Program-made: the position numbers and the translations under genes
The notes under the pieces: model-generated
What the model was told of the DNA's origin: nothing
Databases searched by the model: none
The model's input: the letters and a program-made list of their open reading frames with translations, nothing else
Shown here: in pieces, positions 48,764 to 57,496 of the stretch
How the letters are laid out: every line of letters starts with the position of its first letter
How positions within the stretch are numbered: the first letter of the stretch is position 1
NCBI GenBank assembly: GCA_965227445.1
Contig: OZ245751.1
Location: 248,001-312,000 of the forward strand
DNA length: 64,000 bases
Source of the DNA: DT-110 sp030148525
Lineage (GTDB): Bacteria; Bacteroidota; Bacteroidia; Chitinophagales; Saprospiraceae
Reading direction: 5' to 3'

Positions 48764-51700
48764 ATGTCTGAAAAAGATCCAAACGGTAAAAAGTACCGTG
48801 GCCCCATCGCCTATATGGCCAAGAACTCCATTGCTGCCAACCTGCTGATGATCATATTGATCGGCGGTGGTATCTGGACTATGTATTCCATTCAAAAAGA
48901 GGTGTTTCCTCAGTTTCAACTCGATATCGTTGATGTCAGTGTGGTGTATCCGGGAGCTGCTCCGACCGAAGTGGAGCAGGGCATTATCCTGCCGATTGAG
49001 GAAGCTATCCGTGGCGTTCAGGGCATTAAAGAGATTACCTCTACGGCGGAAGAGGGTTCCGGGCAAGTGTCTATTGAATTAGTGACCGGATTGGACCGGA
49101 TGAAGGTCTTCCAGGATATCGATCAGGCCGTAAACCGTATCAACACCTTCCCCGACGATATCGAGGAGCCGGAGGTCCGCCTGCAGGCCCAGCAACGCGA
49201 TGTGATGGAGGTCGGGCTGTTTGGAGAAGCAGATATCTGGACCCTGCGGAAATTAGGAGAGCGGTTACGCGACCAATTATTGAGTTCAGAGGGGATTACA
49301 CAGGTGGAGATCGGGAATGTACCCGACTACGTCACGCACGTGGAGATCCCGCGCAATACCCTGCGCCAGTACGGGTTGACACTCCAGGATGTATCGGACC
49401 TGATCCGTCAGTCGAGCCAGGATATTCCGGCCGGTTCGGTGGAGACCAGTTCGGGCGAGATCCTGCTGCGGATGAATGAGCGTAAGGAGATGGCTCGTCA
49501 GTTCGAAGAGATCAACATCGTTACGAATCCGAATGGCGCCAAGGTTACCCTGGCAGATATTGCTGAGATTCGCGACGGTTTTGAGGAAACGGGATTTCAC
49601 GCACAGTTCAATCAGCAGAAGTCCGTGGAGGTACAGATTTTTCGGGTAGGTGACCAGTCGCCCCTCGATATTGAGAATACAGTGAAGGAAGTATTAGACC
49701 AGTTTCGGGCAACCCTTCCTCCCGGCATCCAGGTCCGGATCGACAGCAATCGGGCTAATGATTACCGGCAACGCATGGGACTGCTGACTGAAAATGGCTT
49801 CCTGGCCATCCTGATCGTTTTGCTCATCCTGTCGGTGTTCCTGGAGTACCGATTGGCTTTTTGGGTAATGATGGGGATGGCCATCTCTTTTGTGGGGGGG
49901 ATTCTTTTTCTGCCCATGCTGGGGATCAGCATCAATATGATCTCCATGTTTGGCTTTCTGGTCGTGCTGGGGATCGTGGTGGATGATGCGATCGTCGTGG
50001 GAGAAAACATTTACGAATACCGGCAAAAGGGTTTGGGGTTTATGCAGGCTGCCATTGAAGGTGCCCGTGATGTATCGCGACCGATCGTCTTTAGTATTCT
50101 CACGAATATTATCGCCTTTGTACCCCTGCTGTTCATTCCGGGAGCAACGGGTAAGTACTGGTGGCCCTTGCCCGCAGTGGTGATCGTCGTGTTGGCCATT
50201 TCCTTGTTCGAGGCGCTGTTCATCCTGCCGGCCCACCTGGCCCACGGATCCCGCAAATCAAAATTCAAGCTGGGCAATTGGTTACACCGCCAGCAGCAAA
50301 GAGTAGCAGACGGGTTTAATGGCCTGGTGGATCGCTATTACCGACCCTTCCTGGAGCGATGCCTTAAACACCGGTATATCACCTTTAGCTCAGCCGTGGC
50401 CCTGCTGGTCATGGTGGGAGCCTACGGACTGAGTGATCACATGGGGATCATTATGATGCCGGAGGTGGCGGCAGATGAGATCGAGGCAGGGGTATCCCTG
50501 CCGGTAGGTACCACGGCTGAGCAGGCTGCGGAAGTTGCTACCGAGATCACGGATGCAACCTACCGCATGTTCGAGGAGCATAACCTTTTTGAAGTAGCGG
50601 ATGGGATCAAGACCAATGTGCGGAATCAGAATTTCATTGACGTGGAGATCGTTATGAAACCACCGACTGAGCGCGATATGGTTGCGGGGGAAATGATTGC
50701 CCTGTGGCGCGATAATATAGGCGATATTACCGGGGTGGATCAGATCACTTTTGAAGCAGAGAGGGGCCCCGGTGGGTGGCAGCAGGATATTAGTGTGGAC
50801 ATTAGCCACTCGGATATTGATGTGCTGGAGGAAGCCAGTACGGCTTTTCTGGAAGAAATGGAGACCTACGAAGCTACCCGCGACGTAAACGATAACTACA
50901 ACCGCGGGAAATCTCAGTTTGACTTTGAATTATTACCCGAAGGCCGGAATCTCGGACTGACTTCGGCCGATGTGGGGCGCCAACTGCGCAATGCGTTCTT
51001 TGGTGCGCTCACCATGCGGCAGCTTCGCGGTACGAATGAGGTGGAGATCCGGGTGAAATTACCCCGCAAGGAACGCCAGGATCTGTACAATCTCGAAGAC
51101 CTCATCCTACGTACGTCTACGGGCATGGAAGTTCCGCTAATGGATGTCGTTCGACTTAAGGAAGGCGAAGCCTTTACGAGCATCAATCGTCGTGATGGCC
51201 GCCGGGTTGTATCGGTGGGCATGGATGTGGAGCCCAAAAGTGCTGTATCCCGGGTCATTGAATCCATTGAATCAGAGGTGCTGCCCAATTTGCAGAATGA
51301 TTACCCCGGAATTACCTGGAGCTTCGAGGGTAGTAATGCGGAAATGCGGGAATCCACTGCGGCCTTATGGGGTGGTTTTTCCATTGCCATGCTGGTGATC
51401 TATGCATTGTTGGCGGTTGCTTTCCGAAATTACTTTCAGCCATTCATCGTTATGGGAGCCATTCCGTTTGGCATCGTCGGAGCGGTGATCGGACATATTT
51501 TGCTGGGGTACGATCTATCCTTAGTGAGCCTGATGGGCGTTATTGCTCTTTCCGGGGTAGTAGTAAACGATTCCCTTATTATGGTTGATTATGCCAATAA
51601 AAAGCGGCAGGGACAATCGGCCTTTAGTGCCATTCACGAAGCGGGTGTTCGTCGTTTCCGTCCGATCATGCTGACCACGCTTACTACCTTCGGTGGATTG

Positions 51701-51889
51701 GCGCCCATCATCATGGAGCGTTCCACCCAGGCGACCCAGCTGATCCCTATGGCGATTTCCCTTGGCTTCGGGATTGTATTCGCCACCGCCATTATTCTGG
51801 TGATCGTGCCCAGTATGTACCTGATGCTGGAGGACGTAACGAATTGGATCGGGGCATCCGATAGCGATAAGCAGATGAAACCGGCCTGA
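48764..51889 (+). CDS. RND efflux pump, AcrB/HAE1 family
   Basis: The 1041-residue inner-membrane transporter has full length and the typical two-fold layout with large periplasmic loops. The first helix is preceded by AYMAKNSIAANLLMIILIGGG; the proton-relay Asp pair is in VLGIVVDDAIVVGENIYEY (TM4), and the second half has LMGVIALSGVVVNDSLIMVDY and VRRFRPIMLTTLTTFGGLAPII. It expels hydrophobic compounds by the proton gradient; substrates cannot be told. The divergent N-terminal loop suggests a heavy-metal or lipophile subgroup is possible. It is third in the efflux operon. Confidence 0.93.
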   Translation: MSEKDPNGKKYRGPIAYMAKNSIAANLLMIILIGGGIWTMYSIQKEVFPQFQLDIVDVSVVYPGAAPTEVEQGIILPIEEAIRGVQGIKEITSTAEEGSGQVSIELVTGLDRMKVFQDIDQAVNRINTFPDDIEEPEVRLQAQQRDVMEVGLFGEADIWTLRKLGERLRDQLLSSEGITQVEIGNVPDYVTHVEIPRNTLRQYGLTLQDVSDLIRQSSQDIPAGSVETSSGEILLRMNERKEMARQFEEINIVTNPNGAKVTLADIAEIRDGFEETGFHAQFNQQKSVEVQIFRVGDQSPLDIENTVKEVLDQFRATLPPGIQVRIDSNRANDYRQRMGLLTENGFLAILIVLLILSVFLEYRLAFWVMMGMAISFVGGILFLPMLGISINMISMFGFLVVLGIVVDDAIVVGENIYEYRQKGLGFMQAAIEGARDVSRPIVFSILTNIIAFVPLLFIPGATGKYWWPLPAVVIVVLAISLFEALFILPAHLAHGSRKSKFKLGNWLHRQQQRVADGFNGLVDRYYRPFLERCLKHRYITFSSAVALLVMVGAYGLSDHMGIIMMPEVAADEIEAGVSLPVGTTAEQAAEVATEITDATYRMFEEHNLFEVADGIKTNVRNQNFIDVEIVMKPPTERDMVAGEMIALWRDNIGDITGVDQITFEAERGPGGWQQDISVDISHSDIDVLEEASTAFLEEMETYEATRDVNDNYNRGKSQFDFELLPEGRNLGLTSADVGRQLRNAFFGALTMRQLRGTNEVEIRVKLPRKERQDLYNLEDLILRTSTGMEVPLMDVVRLKEGEAFTSINRRDGRRVVSVGMDVEPKSAVSRVIESIESEVLPNLQNDYPGITWSFEGSNAEMRESTAALWGGFSIAMLVIYALLAVAFRNYFQPFIVMGAIPFGIVGAVIGHILLGYDLSLVSLMGVIALSGVVVNDSLIMVDYANKKRQGQSAFSAIHEAGVRRFRPIMLTTLTTFGGLAPIIMERSTQATQLIPMAISLGFGIVFATAIILVIVPSMYLMLEDVTNWIGASDSDKQMKPA

Positions 51890-51937
51890 TTCTCTATAAA
51901 ACATAAAGATTGGTCAGAGGAAGTGTATCTTTCTACT

Positions 51938-52453
51938 ATGAAGGAGACCTGCGAAGACGTCTTTTCCCAATGGGACGGGAAGCATACCGATCCGCTGATC
52001 GGCTTATACCAAGACTATCAGGGCCGCTCTGAATTTTGGGATTATCTGCTTTACGCCTATCTCGAACACCCCGAGTGGCAGGTTCCGGTTACCTGGCTTA
52101 TCAAGCATCATTACGACCAAAAACAGGAGTTAATAGCCGATAAGGTCCAGGTTATGCTGGATGGCTTTTCCAATCTGGAGCAATGGGAGGCCCGTTTGCA
52201 TATACTCCAGCTTATCCCGAAGTGGAGGCTGAGTAAAGAGCAGGCCTCCTTTTTGGAGCCTCTGCTAAACAGTGCTATGAAGGATGATAAGAAATTTGTT
52301 CGCGCTGCGGCTTATGAGGCTTTCGCCAAAATCGTCCCGCATCTTTCGCATGAAGCACGCGCGTCTTTCCTGAAACGCTGCGAAACCGCAATGGCGACCG
52401 AGAGCGCTTCGGTGAAGGTGAAGCTGCGGCGGGCATTGAAGAAGTTATCCTAG
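51938..52453 (+). CDS. Small helical HEAT-like protein, unknown
   Basis: The 171-residue product is all-helical by appearance: EQWEARLHILQLIPKWRLSKEQASFLEPLL and KFVRAAAYEAFAKIVPHLSHEARASFLKR look like HEAT repeats. No signal peptide or catalytic motif is seen. It starts 48 bp after the RND gene on the same strand (ATG 51938, GTG 51923 possible), so it may be read through from the efflux operon. It carries one copy of the 14-base word. Confidence 0.65.
   Translation: MKETCEDVFSQWDGKHTDPLIGLYQDYQGRSEFWDYLLYAYLEHPEWQVPVTWLIKHHYDQKQELIADKVQVMLDGFSNLEQWEARLHILQLIPKWRLSKEQASFLEPLLNSAMKDDKKFVRAAAYEAFAKIVPHLSHEARASFLKRCETAMATESASVKVKLRRALKKLS
52318..52331 (+). repeat. 14-base word GGCTTTCGCCAAAA, site 10
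   Basis: Sense in the HEAT-like gene; reads Glu-Ala-Phe-Ala-Lys-Ile, the same peptide as site 9 in an unrelated protein. Confidence 0.8.
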
Positions 52454-52610
52454 CGGGAGGTTGCCGGGCGGATATACTGCCTGGCACGAACACACGCTGA
52501 TCGTAACTGACGGAAGGCCTGAAATACTGACTTCCGATAACTCAATCGGGTTTTAATGCACTAAATTTACGCTCATGCCTGCTGCGTTCCAGGCAAAATG
52601 TATTGCGACT

Positions 52611-53156
52611 ATGGATCATAAGCAATCTAGTGTGACCATACGTTTGTTGGAGGAGGACGATGTGGAAACGGTACATGAATTACTCAAGACTGCTTTTGCA
52701 GCAGTGCCGGAAAGCGATCAATCCGAACCTGATTTAGTGAGACGTCTGCGGGAGGACCCCGCGTATATCCCCGATCTGGAACTGGTAGCCGAAATGGATC
52801 AAAAGGTGGTTGGACATATTCTGCTTACCAGAGTGCAGATTGGTCATGGTCAGCCGGCAAAAGAAGCACTGGCCTTAGCGCCGGTTTCGGTGTTACCTGA
52901 TCTACAGGGCCGAGGTATTGGGGCAGCCCTGATCCGGGAAGGGCATCGCCGGGCCACAGAACTGGGTTACACATTGATCGTATTGGTGGGGCATCCGGAC
53001 TATTATCCGCGGTTTGGCTACCAAAGGGCATCCGATCACAGGATTATGGTCTCCTTCCCGGCACCCGAGGAGGCAGTCATGGTACATGAGCTGGTCCCTG
53101 GTGCTCTTGATGAGTACGAGGGTACCATCCGTTTTGCGAAGGCATTTGGTTTGTAG
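52611..53156 (+). CDS. GNAT-family N-acetyltransferase
   Basis: The 181-residue protein has the acetyl-CoA binding motif in LAPVSVLPDLQGRGIGAALIREGHRRA with the R/Q-x-x-G-x-G/A pattern (QGRGIG), and a C-terminal LIVLVGHPDYYPRFGYQRAS typical of the YhbS-like subgroup. It adds acetyl to an amine whose identity is unknown. The ATG at 52611 is preferred; 52575 would add 12 residues. Confidence 0.87.
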   Translation: MDHKQSSVTIRLLEEDDVETVHELLKTAFAAVPESDQSEPDLVRRLREDPAYIPDLELVAEMDQKVVGHILLTRVQIGHGQPAKEALALAPVSVLPDLQGRGIGAALIREGHRRATELGYTLIVLVGHPDYYPRFGYQRASDHRIMVSFPAPEEAVMVHELVPGALDEYEGTIRFAKAFGL

Positions 53157-53226
53157 CTGGCTTTCTTTAACGGGAGGTTGGGGCTAAGGTGTTTATTATA
53201 TGACTGAATGTCGCAGCCTCACGTTG

Positions 53227-54561
53227 TTACTGAAATTTCTTCACATCGTCACTCAGGTCGAAAATCCGGGTGTGGGGCAGGGCTTCTTCCAGAATACTGT
53301 ACCCCACGGCCGAGCGGTAGCCACCGGCACAGTGCACTACAACGGGTTTGTCGGTGGGAATTTCAGATGCCCGTTCCCGCAGTTCCGCCAATGGGATATT
53401 GATAGCGTGGTCAAACACTTTATTTGTCTCTACTTCGCCGGGTTGCCGGATATCTACAATCGTGTAGTCTTCCGTTTTTTTGGCGAAAGCCTCCGTATCC
53501 AGGTATTGACCATTCGCGCGGGCCGTAGCGGCAAAGACCAGACCTCCTTTGATCAGTGCTTCGTAGCCTATACGGGCAGCACGGTACTTTGCTTCCCGCA
53601 GGGCTTCCGGTGAACCGGCAATGAGGTAAAAGGGTTCATCGGGTTTGACCACGCTACCCAGCCAGGTTTCATACTTTCCGGATAGCTGGATGTTGTAGCT
53701 GTGTTCCAGATGGTTGTTTTTAAAGGATTTTTGCTCGCGGACATCCACAATGCGGATACCGGCGGGAATCTGATCGGGTCGTCCGATGCGGTCGATTCGG
53801 TCCAGGCTGGGTTGGAGATCGGGTGCACCTTTGCGGTTGAGTTCAACCGCGTAACTAAAGTAGTGAGGTATGTGTGGCTGCCCGTCGAGCAATTCCCGCA
53901 CAAAGGCCTCTTCGGTCAGGTCCTGCAGGGCCCAATTCTCTTCTCGCTGTTGGCCGAGGGTGCTACTGCGTTCATCGCTCATGTTTTTTCCACAGAGTGA
54001 GCCCGCACCGTGCGCCGGATAGACGATCAGGTGATCGTCCAGAGGCTTTATCTTTTCCTGGATGGTTTTGTACATCATACTCGCCAGTTCCTCGCGCTTT
54101 CCCTGCGTATTACCTGCCTTTTCCCGCAGGTCGGGACGCCCGACATCACCGATAAAGAGGGTGTCTCCGGTAAAAATGGCTACTCCTTTTCCTGCCGAAT
54201 CCTTAAGCAAATAGGTCAGACTATCGGGTGAGTGTCCGGGGGTATGAAGTGGGTGAATACTCGCCGAACCCACGGTAAGGGTATCTCCTTCGTCAAAGGC
54301 TTGGTGTTCGTATTTCGCTCCCAGCATCTTACTGTGGTAGATGGGAGCCCCCGTATGCCGGTGCAATTCCAGGTGACTGCTGACAAAATCAGCGTGGGGA
54401 TGAGTTTCCAGTACACCGATGAGTTTGGCTGACCGGGCTTTCAGGAAATCCAGGTAAGGTGCCGGGTCACGCTGTGGATCAATCACGACCGCTTCGCCAT
54501 CACTCAGGACCAGATAAGACGCGTGGGCTAATGATTCATCGTAATAGGACTCAATATGCAT
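53227..54561 (-). CDS. MBL-fold protein with two rhodanese domains (persulfide dioxygenase-like)
   Basis: The 444-residue protein has an N-terminal metallo-beta-lactamase domain (about 1-230) and two rhodanese domains (about 255-345 and 360-444). Iron ligands of ETHE1-type enzymes are present: His54 in ETHPHADF, His110 in TPGHSPD and Asp133 in FTGDTLF. The usual second His of HxHxDH is Phe59, which is also so in many relatives. The second rhodanese has its catalytic Cys411 in VVHCAGGYRS; the first has lost it (YLIAGSP). It probably oxidises sulfane sulfur with sulfur transfer. It stands alone on the minus strand. Confidence 0.86.
   Translation of the reverse strand: MHIESYYDESLAHASYLVLSDGEAVVIDPQRDPAPYLDFLKARSAKLIGVLETHPHADFVSSHLELHRHTGAPIYHSKMLGAKYEHQAFDEGDTLTVGSASIHPLHTPGHSPDSLTYLLKDSAGKGVAIFTGDTLFIGDVGRPDLREKAGNTQGKREELASMMYKTIQEKIKPLDDHLIVYPAHGAGSLCGKNMSDERSSTLGQQREENWALQDLTEEAFVRELLDGQPHIPHYFSYAVELNRKGAPDLQPSLDRIDRIGRPDQIPAGIRIVDVREQKSFKNNHLEHSYNIQLSGKYETWLGSVVKPDEPFYLIAGSPEALREAKYRAARIGYEALIKGGLVFAATARANGQYLDTEAFAKKTEDYTIVDIRQPGEVETNKVFDHAINIPLAELRERASEIPTDKPVVVHCAGGYRSAVGYSILEEALPHTRIFDLSDDVKKFQ
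53478..53491 (-). repeat. 14-base word GGCTTTCGCCAAAA, site 11
   Basis: Sense in the MBL-rhodanese gene, in the second rhodanese domain; reads Glu-Ala-Phe-Ala-Lys-Lys. Confidence 0.8.
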
Positions 54562-54648
54562 AATTGGCTTTATCGATAAAACGCAACCAAGGTGTTGTTT
54601 TGTTTAATAAAGCTTCATATGAACATGTTTTCATGTGGATGCAGAAAA

Positions 54649-54683
54649 AACAGACCCGGCCTGTTTACTGAGCCGGGTCTGTT
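54649..54683 (-). terminator. Terminator of the glgA-glgC operon
   Basis: AACAGACCCGGC (54649-54660) pairs with 54672-54683 around 11 bases; the A run 54644-54650 gives a T run on the minus strand, 11 bp past the glgC stop. Confidence 0.85.
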
Positions 54684-54693
54684 CGGGGAATCC

Positions 54694-55971
54694 CTATACG
54701 TCGCCGATCTGGGTGCCACTGGGTACGTAGGCACCTTTTTTCATGACGATGATGCCATCGCGGATCACATAGGTATCCGTTTCGCCATCTTCCAGAGTTA
54801 CCGACCCTTTGATGGTAACGTCGTGGCCGATTCGGACGTTCTTATCGATAATGGCGTTCTCGATAATGCAATTATCTCCGATACCTATGGGGGCACCGTG
54901 TTTGGGATTTTTGATCTCTTCAATATCCTCGTAGTAGTCAGCTCCCATCACAATCGCGTTGGTAATCTCACTACCCTCACCGATGCGCGAACGAATACCG
55001 ATCACGGCCCGGTCTACTTTCTTGGCATGGACGATACATCCTTCGGCCAGCAGTGCCCGGTTGAGAAAGGTGCCGTAAATCTTGGAGGGAGCTAACAAAC
55101 GCGGGTGGGTAAAAATATTGCGATCGTTATCAAAAAGATTGAAGTCGGGGATAGGATCGGTCAGGGCAATATTAGCTTCGAAGAACGACCGAATTGTACC
55201 GATATCCGTCCAGTAATTATCGAAGGCAAAGCTGGTCACTTTATAGCCGGATTCTATGGCATTGGGAATGATTTCTTTACCAAAATCCACTGCCTTTTCG
55301 TTGTCGGCAAAAAGCTTGTTCAGCACCCTTTTATTAAACAGATAAATACCCATGGAGGCCAGGTACAGCTTATCCTGTGCGGCGTATTTTTCCTCGACGG
55401 GGCTTGCCCATTTTTTGATCTCTTCCCCCTGGGGTTTCTCAGTAAAACTATTGATGACCTGATTTTCGTCGGTCTTCAGAATGCCGAAGGCCGAGGCATC
55501 GCGCTCCGTGACGGGAATGGTGGCAATGGTCAGGTCTGCCTTTTGCTCGATATGATTCTTGAATAATTCCCGGAAATCCATCTGATATAGCTGATCACCG
55601 CTGAGTATCAGGACGTACTCGAAATCGTGATTGATGAGGTGGTGCATGGATTGGCGTACCGCATCGGCAGTGCCCTGGAACCACTCTCCGCTATCGTGGG
55701 TTTGTTCGGCGGCTAATACATCCACGAACCCGCGACTGAACAGATCAAAGTGATAGGTATTCTTGACGTGGGTGTTCAGGGAGGCCGAATTGAATTGAGT
55801 AAGCACAAACATGCGCTTCAGGCCGGAATTGAGGCAATTGGATATCGGTATGTCGATCAATCGGTATTTACCGGCAATTGGAACGGCTGGCTTGGATCGT
55901 TGGCTGGTCAATGGATACAATCGAGATCCGACCCCTCCTCCCAGGATCAGGCTGATCATGTTTGCGTTCAT
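54694..55971 (-). CDS. glgC: Glucose-1-phosphate adenylyltransferase
   Basis: The 425-residue enzyme makes ADP-glucose for glycogen. The nucleotidyl-transfer motif is LILGGGVGSRLYPLTSQRSKPAVPIAG (about 8-33), GTADAVRQSM, and the left-handed helix C-terminus IIENAIIDKNVRIG. Allosteric type cannot be read from sequence. Its start codon overlaps the glgA stop by 4 bp (55968-55971); MNANM offers a second possible start four codons later. It is downstream in the glgA-glgC operon. Confidence 0.93.
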   Translation of the reverse strand: MNANMISLILGGGVGSRLYPLTSQRSKPAVPIAGKYRLIDIPISNCLNSGLKRMFVLTQFNSASLNTHVKNTYHFDLFSRGFVDVLAAEQTHDSGEWFQGTADAVRQSMHHLINHDFEYVLILSGDQLYQMDFRELFKNHIEQKADLTIATIPVTERDASAFGILKTDENQVINSFTEKPQGEEIKKWASPVEEKYAAQDKLYLASMGIYLFNKRVLNKLFADNEKAVDFGKEIIPNAIESGYKVTSFAFDNYWTDIGTIRSFFEANIALTDPIPDFNLFDNDRNIFTHPRLLAPSKIYGTFLNRALLAEGCIVHAKKVDRAVIGIRSRIGEGSEITNAIVMGADYYEDIEEIKNPKHGAPIGIGDNCIIENAIIDKNVRIGHDVTIKGSVTLEDGETDTYVIRDGIIVMKKGAYVPSGTQIGDV

Positions 55972-57416
55972 AATGATAGCTGGTTTTCAAATTGTTTATA
56001 GATATCGGTGTAGTTACTAGCTGCCTGGTTCCAGGAGAAATCCAGATCCATGATCCGCGAGCGCAGGGCCCGGAATCGTTCGGGGTGTTGGTAGTACTCA
56101 TATGCGCGCCAGATGGCGTGTTGAGCTTCTTCCAGAGTGAAGGTGTCGAAACGAAAGCCGCGACCCTCACTCGGCGATTCCAACATATCGATGACCGTAT
56201 CTTGTAAGCCACCCACGGAGCGCACGATGGGGACCGTACCGTACCGCATAGCGTACATCTGATTCAAGCCACAGGGTTCAACCCGGGAAGGCATCAGCAG
56301 GAAATCAGAACCGGCATAGAGCTGATGCGCCAGGCGTTCGTTGTATTCCAGCGCAACGTCAAAGCGTCCGTTGTATACATCTTTTAAAGTGGCCAGTCCC
56401 TGGTGTACGGTTTGCTCCCCCGTTCCCAATACCAGAAAGCAAATATCAGCCGAAGACCGCAACATACGATCGATCAGGTCAGGTAGTAGGTCAGCACCTT
56501 TTTCGCGCACCAGCCGGCCAATAAAGGTGACTACTGGTAACCGGGCATCGAATAAGAATCGCTCCCGTAACGCCTCCTTATTATATTTTTTAAAAGTGTC
56601 TATATCGTCATCGAGATGAAAGTGTACCAGCGGATCCGTTTTGGGGTCCCAAACCACGTCGTCAATACCGTTGAGGATTCCTGCCGACTTGGCTGCTTCC
56701 TTTCGGAAAAGACTTTCCAGTCCGTTGGAATCTTCGGCCAGTTCGGCCAGGTACTGCTCGGAAACAGTGGTCACTCGCCAGGCACATTTAATACCGCTGG
56801 CTAGTGGATTGACGTATCCGTCCCATTCCAGTAATCCTCTTTTGGTTACGGGGAAATCAGGCAGTATGCTTGCCACCGGCCATGGAAAACGGCCGTGGTA
56901 TTCGCCATTGTGGATTGTAAAGACGGTTGGGATTTCCTTCATCGACTCGTAAGCCGGGACATGTTTCAGCAGAAAGGGAATAAGCCCTGCGTGGTAATCG
57001 TGGCAGTGCACTACCGCAGGTGGTGATTCCATGGCCCGGATCCAGGCTAGTACCGCCAGTTGAAAATGTATAAAGCGGGTTTCATTATCGGTATACCACC
57101 CGGACTGGCTGTCGCCGTAGATGCCCGGACGGTCAAATTGTCCGGTGATATTCACCATATAAAGGGGATATCCCAGATCGGTATCCGCAGCAATTTCAAT
57201 GGAAAAGGGCACGAAATCCCCGTGTATGGCGTACACGCCGGTAAAGAAGGGTTCAAAAACACGGGCTTTCACCCAGGGGGTACGGTACTTGGGCATGACA
57301 ACGGCCGATGGCCAATCCATCCCGTTCAGATATTTTGGCAGTGCGCCAACAACATCACCCAAACCGCCGGCTTTGGCTGCGGGGTAACATTCTGCGGAGA
57401 CATGGAGGACTTTCAT
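55968..57416 (-). CDS. glgA: Glycogen synthase
   Basis: The 482-residue GT5 enzyme adds glucose from ADP-glucose to glycogen. It starts MKVLHVSAECYPAAKAGGLGDVVGALP, with the KxGGLGDV motif at about 15-22, then FTIHNGEYHGRF, FIGRLVREKGADLL and the acidic/phosphate segment SDFLLMPSRVEPCGLNQMYAMRYGTVPIVRSVGGLQDTV. It is first in an operon with glgC. The order synthase then adenylyltransferase with overlap suggests joint translation for polysaccharide storage. Confidence 0.93.
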   Translation of the reverse strand: MKVLHVSAECYPAAKAGGLGDVVGALPKYLNGMDWPSAVVMPKYRTPWVKARVFEPFFTGVYAIHGDFVPFSIEIAADTDLGYPLYMVNITGQFDRPGIYGDSQSGWYTDNETRFIHFQLAVLAWIRAMESPPAVVHCHDYHAGLIPFLLKHVPAYESMKEIPTVFTIHNGEYHGRFPWPVASILPDFPVTKRGLLEWDGYVNPLASGIKCAWRVTTVSEQYLAELAEDSNGLESLFRKEAAKSAGILNGIDDVVWDPKTDPLVHFHLDDDIDTFKKYNKEALRERFLFDARLPVVTFIGRLVREKGADLLPDLIDRMLRSSADICFLVLGTGEQTVHQGLATLKDVYNGRFDVALEYNERLAHQLYAGSDFLLMPSRVEPCGLNQMYAMRYGTVPIVRSVGGLQDTVIDMLESPSEGRGFRFDTFTLEEAQHAIWRAYEYYQHPERFRALRSRIMDLDFSWNQAASNYTDIYKQFENQLSL

Positions 57417-57496
57417 TCAAGGATATTAGGTCTGTCCTTAAAGTACTAAGAAATGCACACTTTCCACATCTCCGGGAAACAAAATTCCAACAGCTT

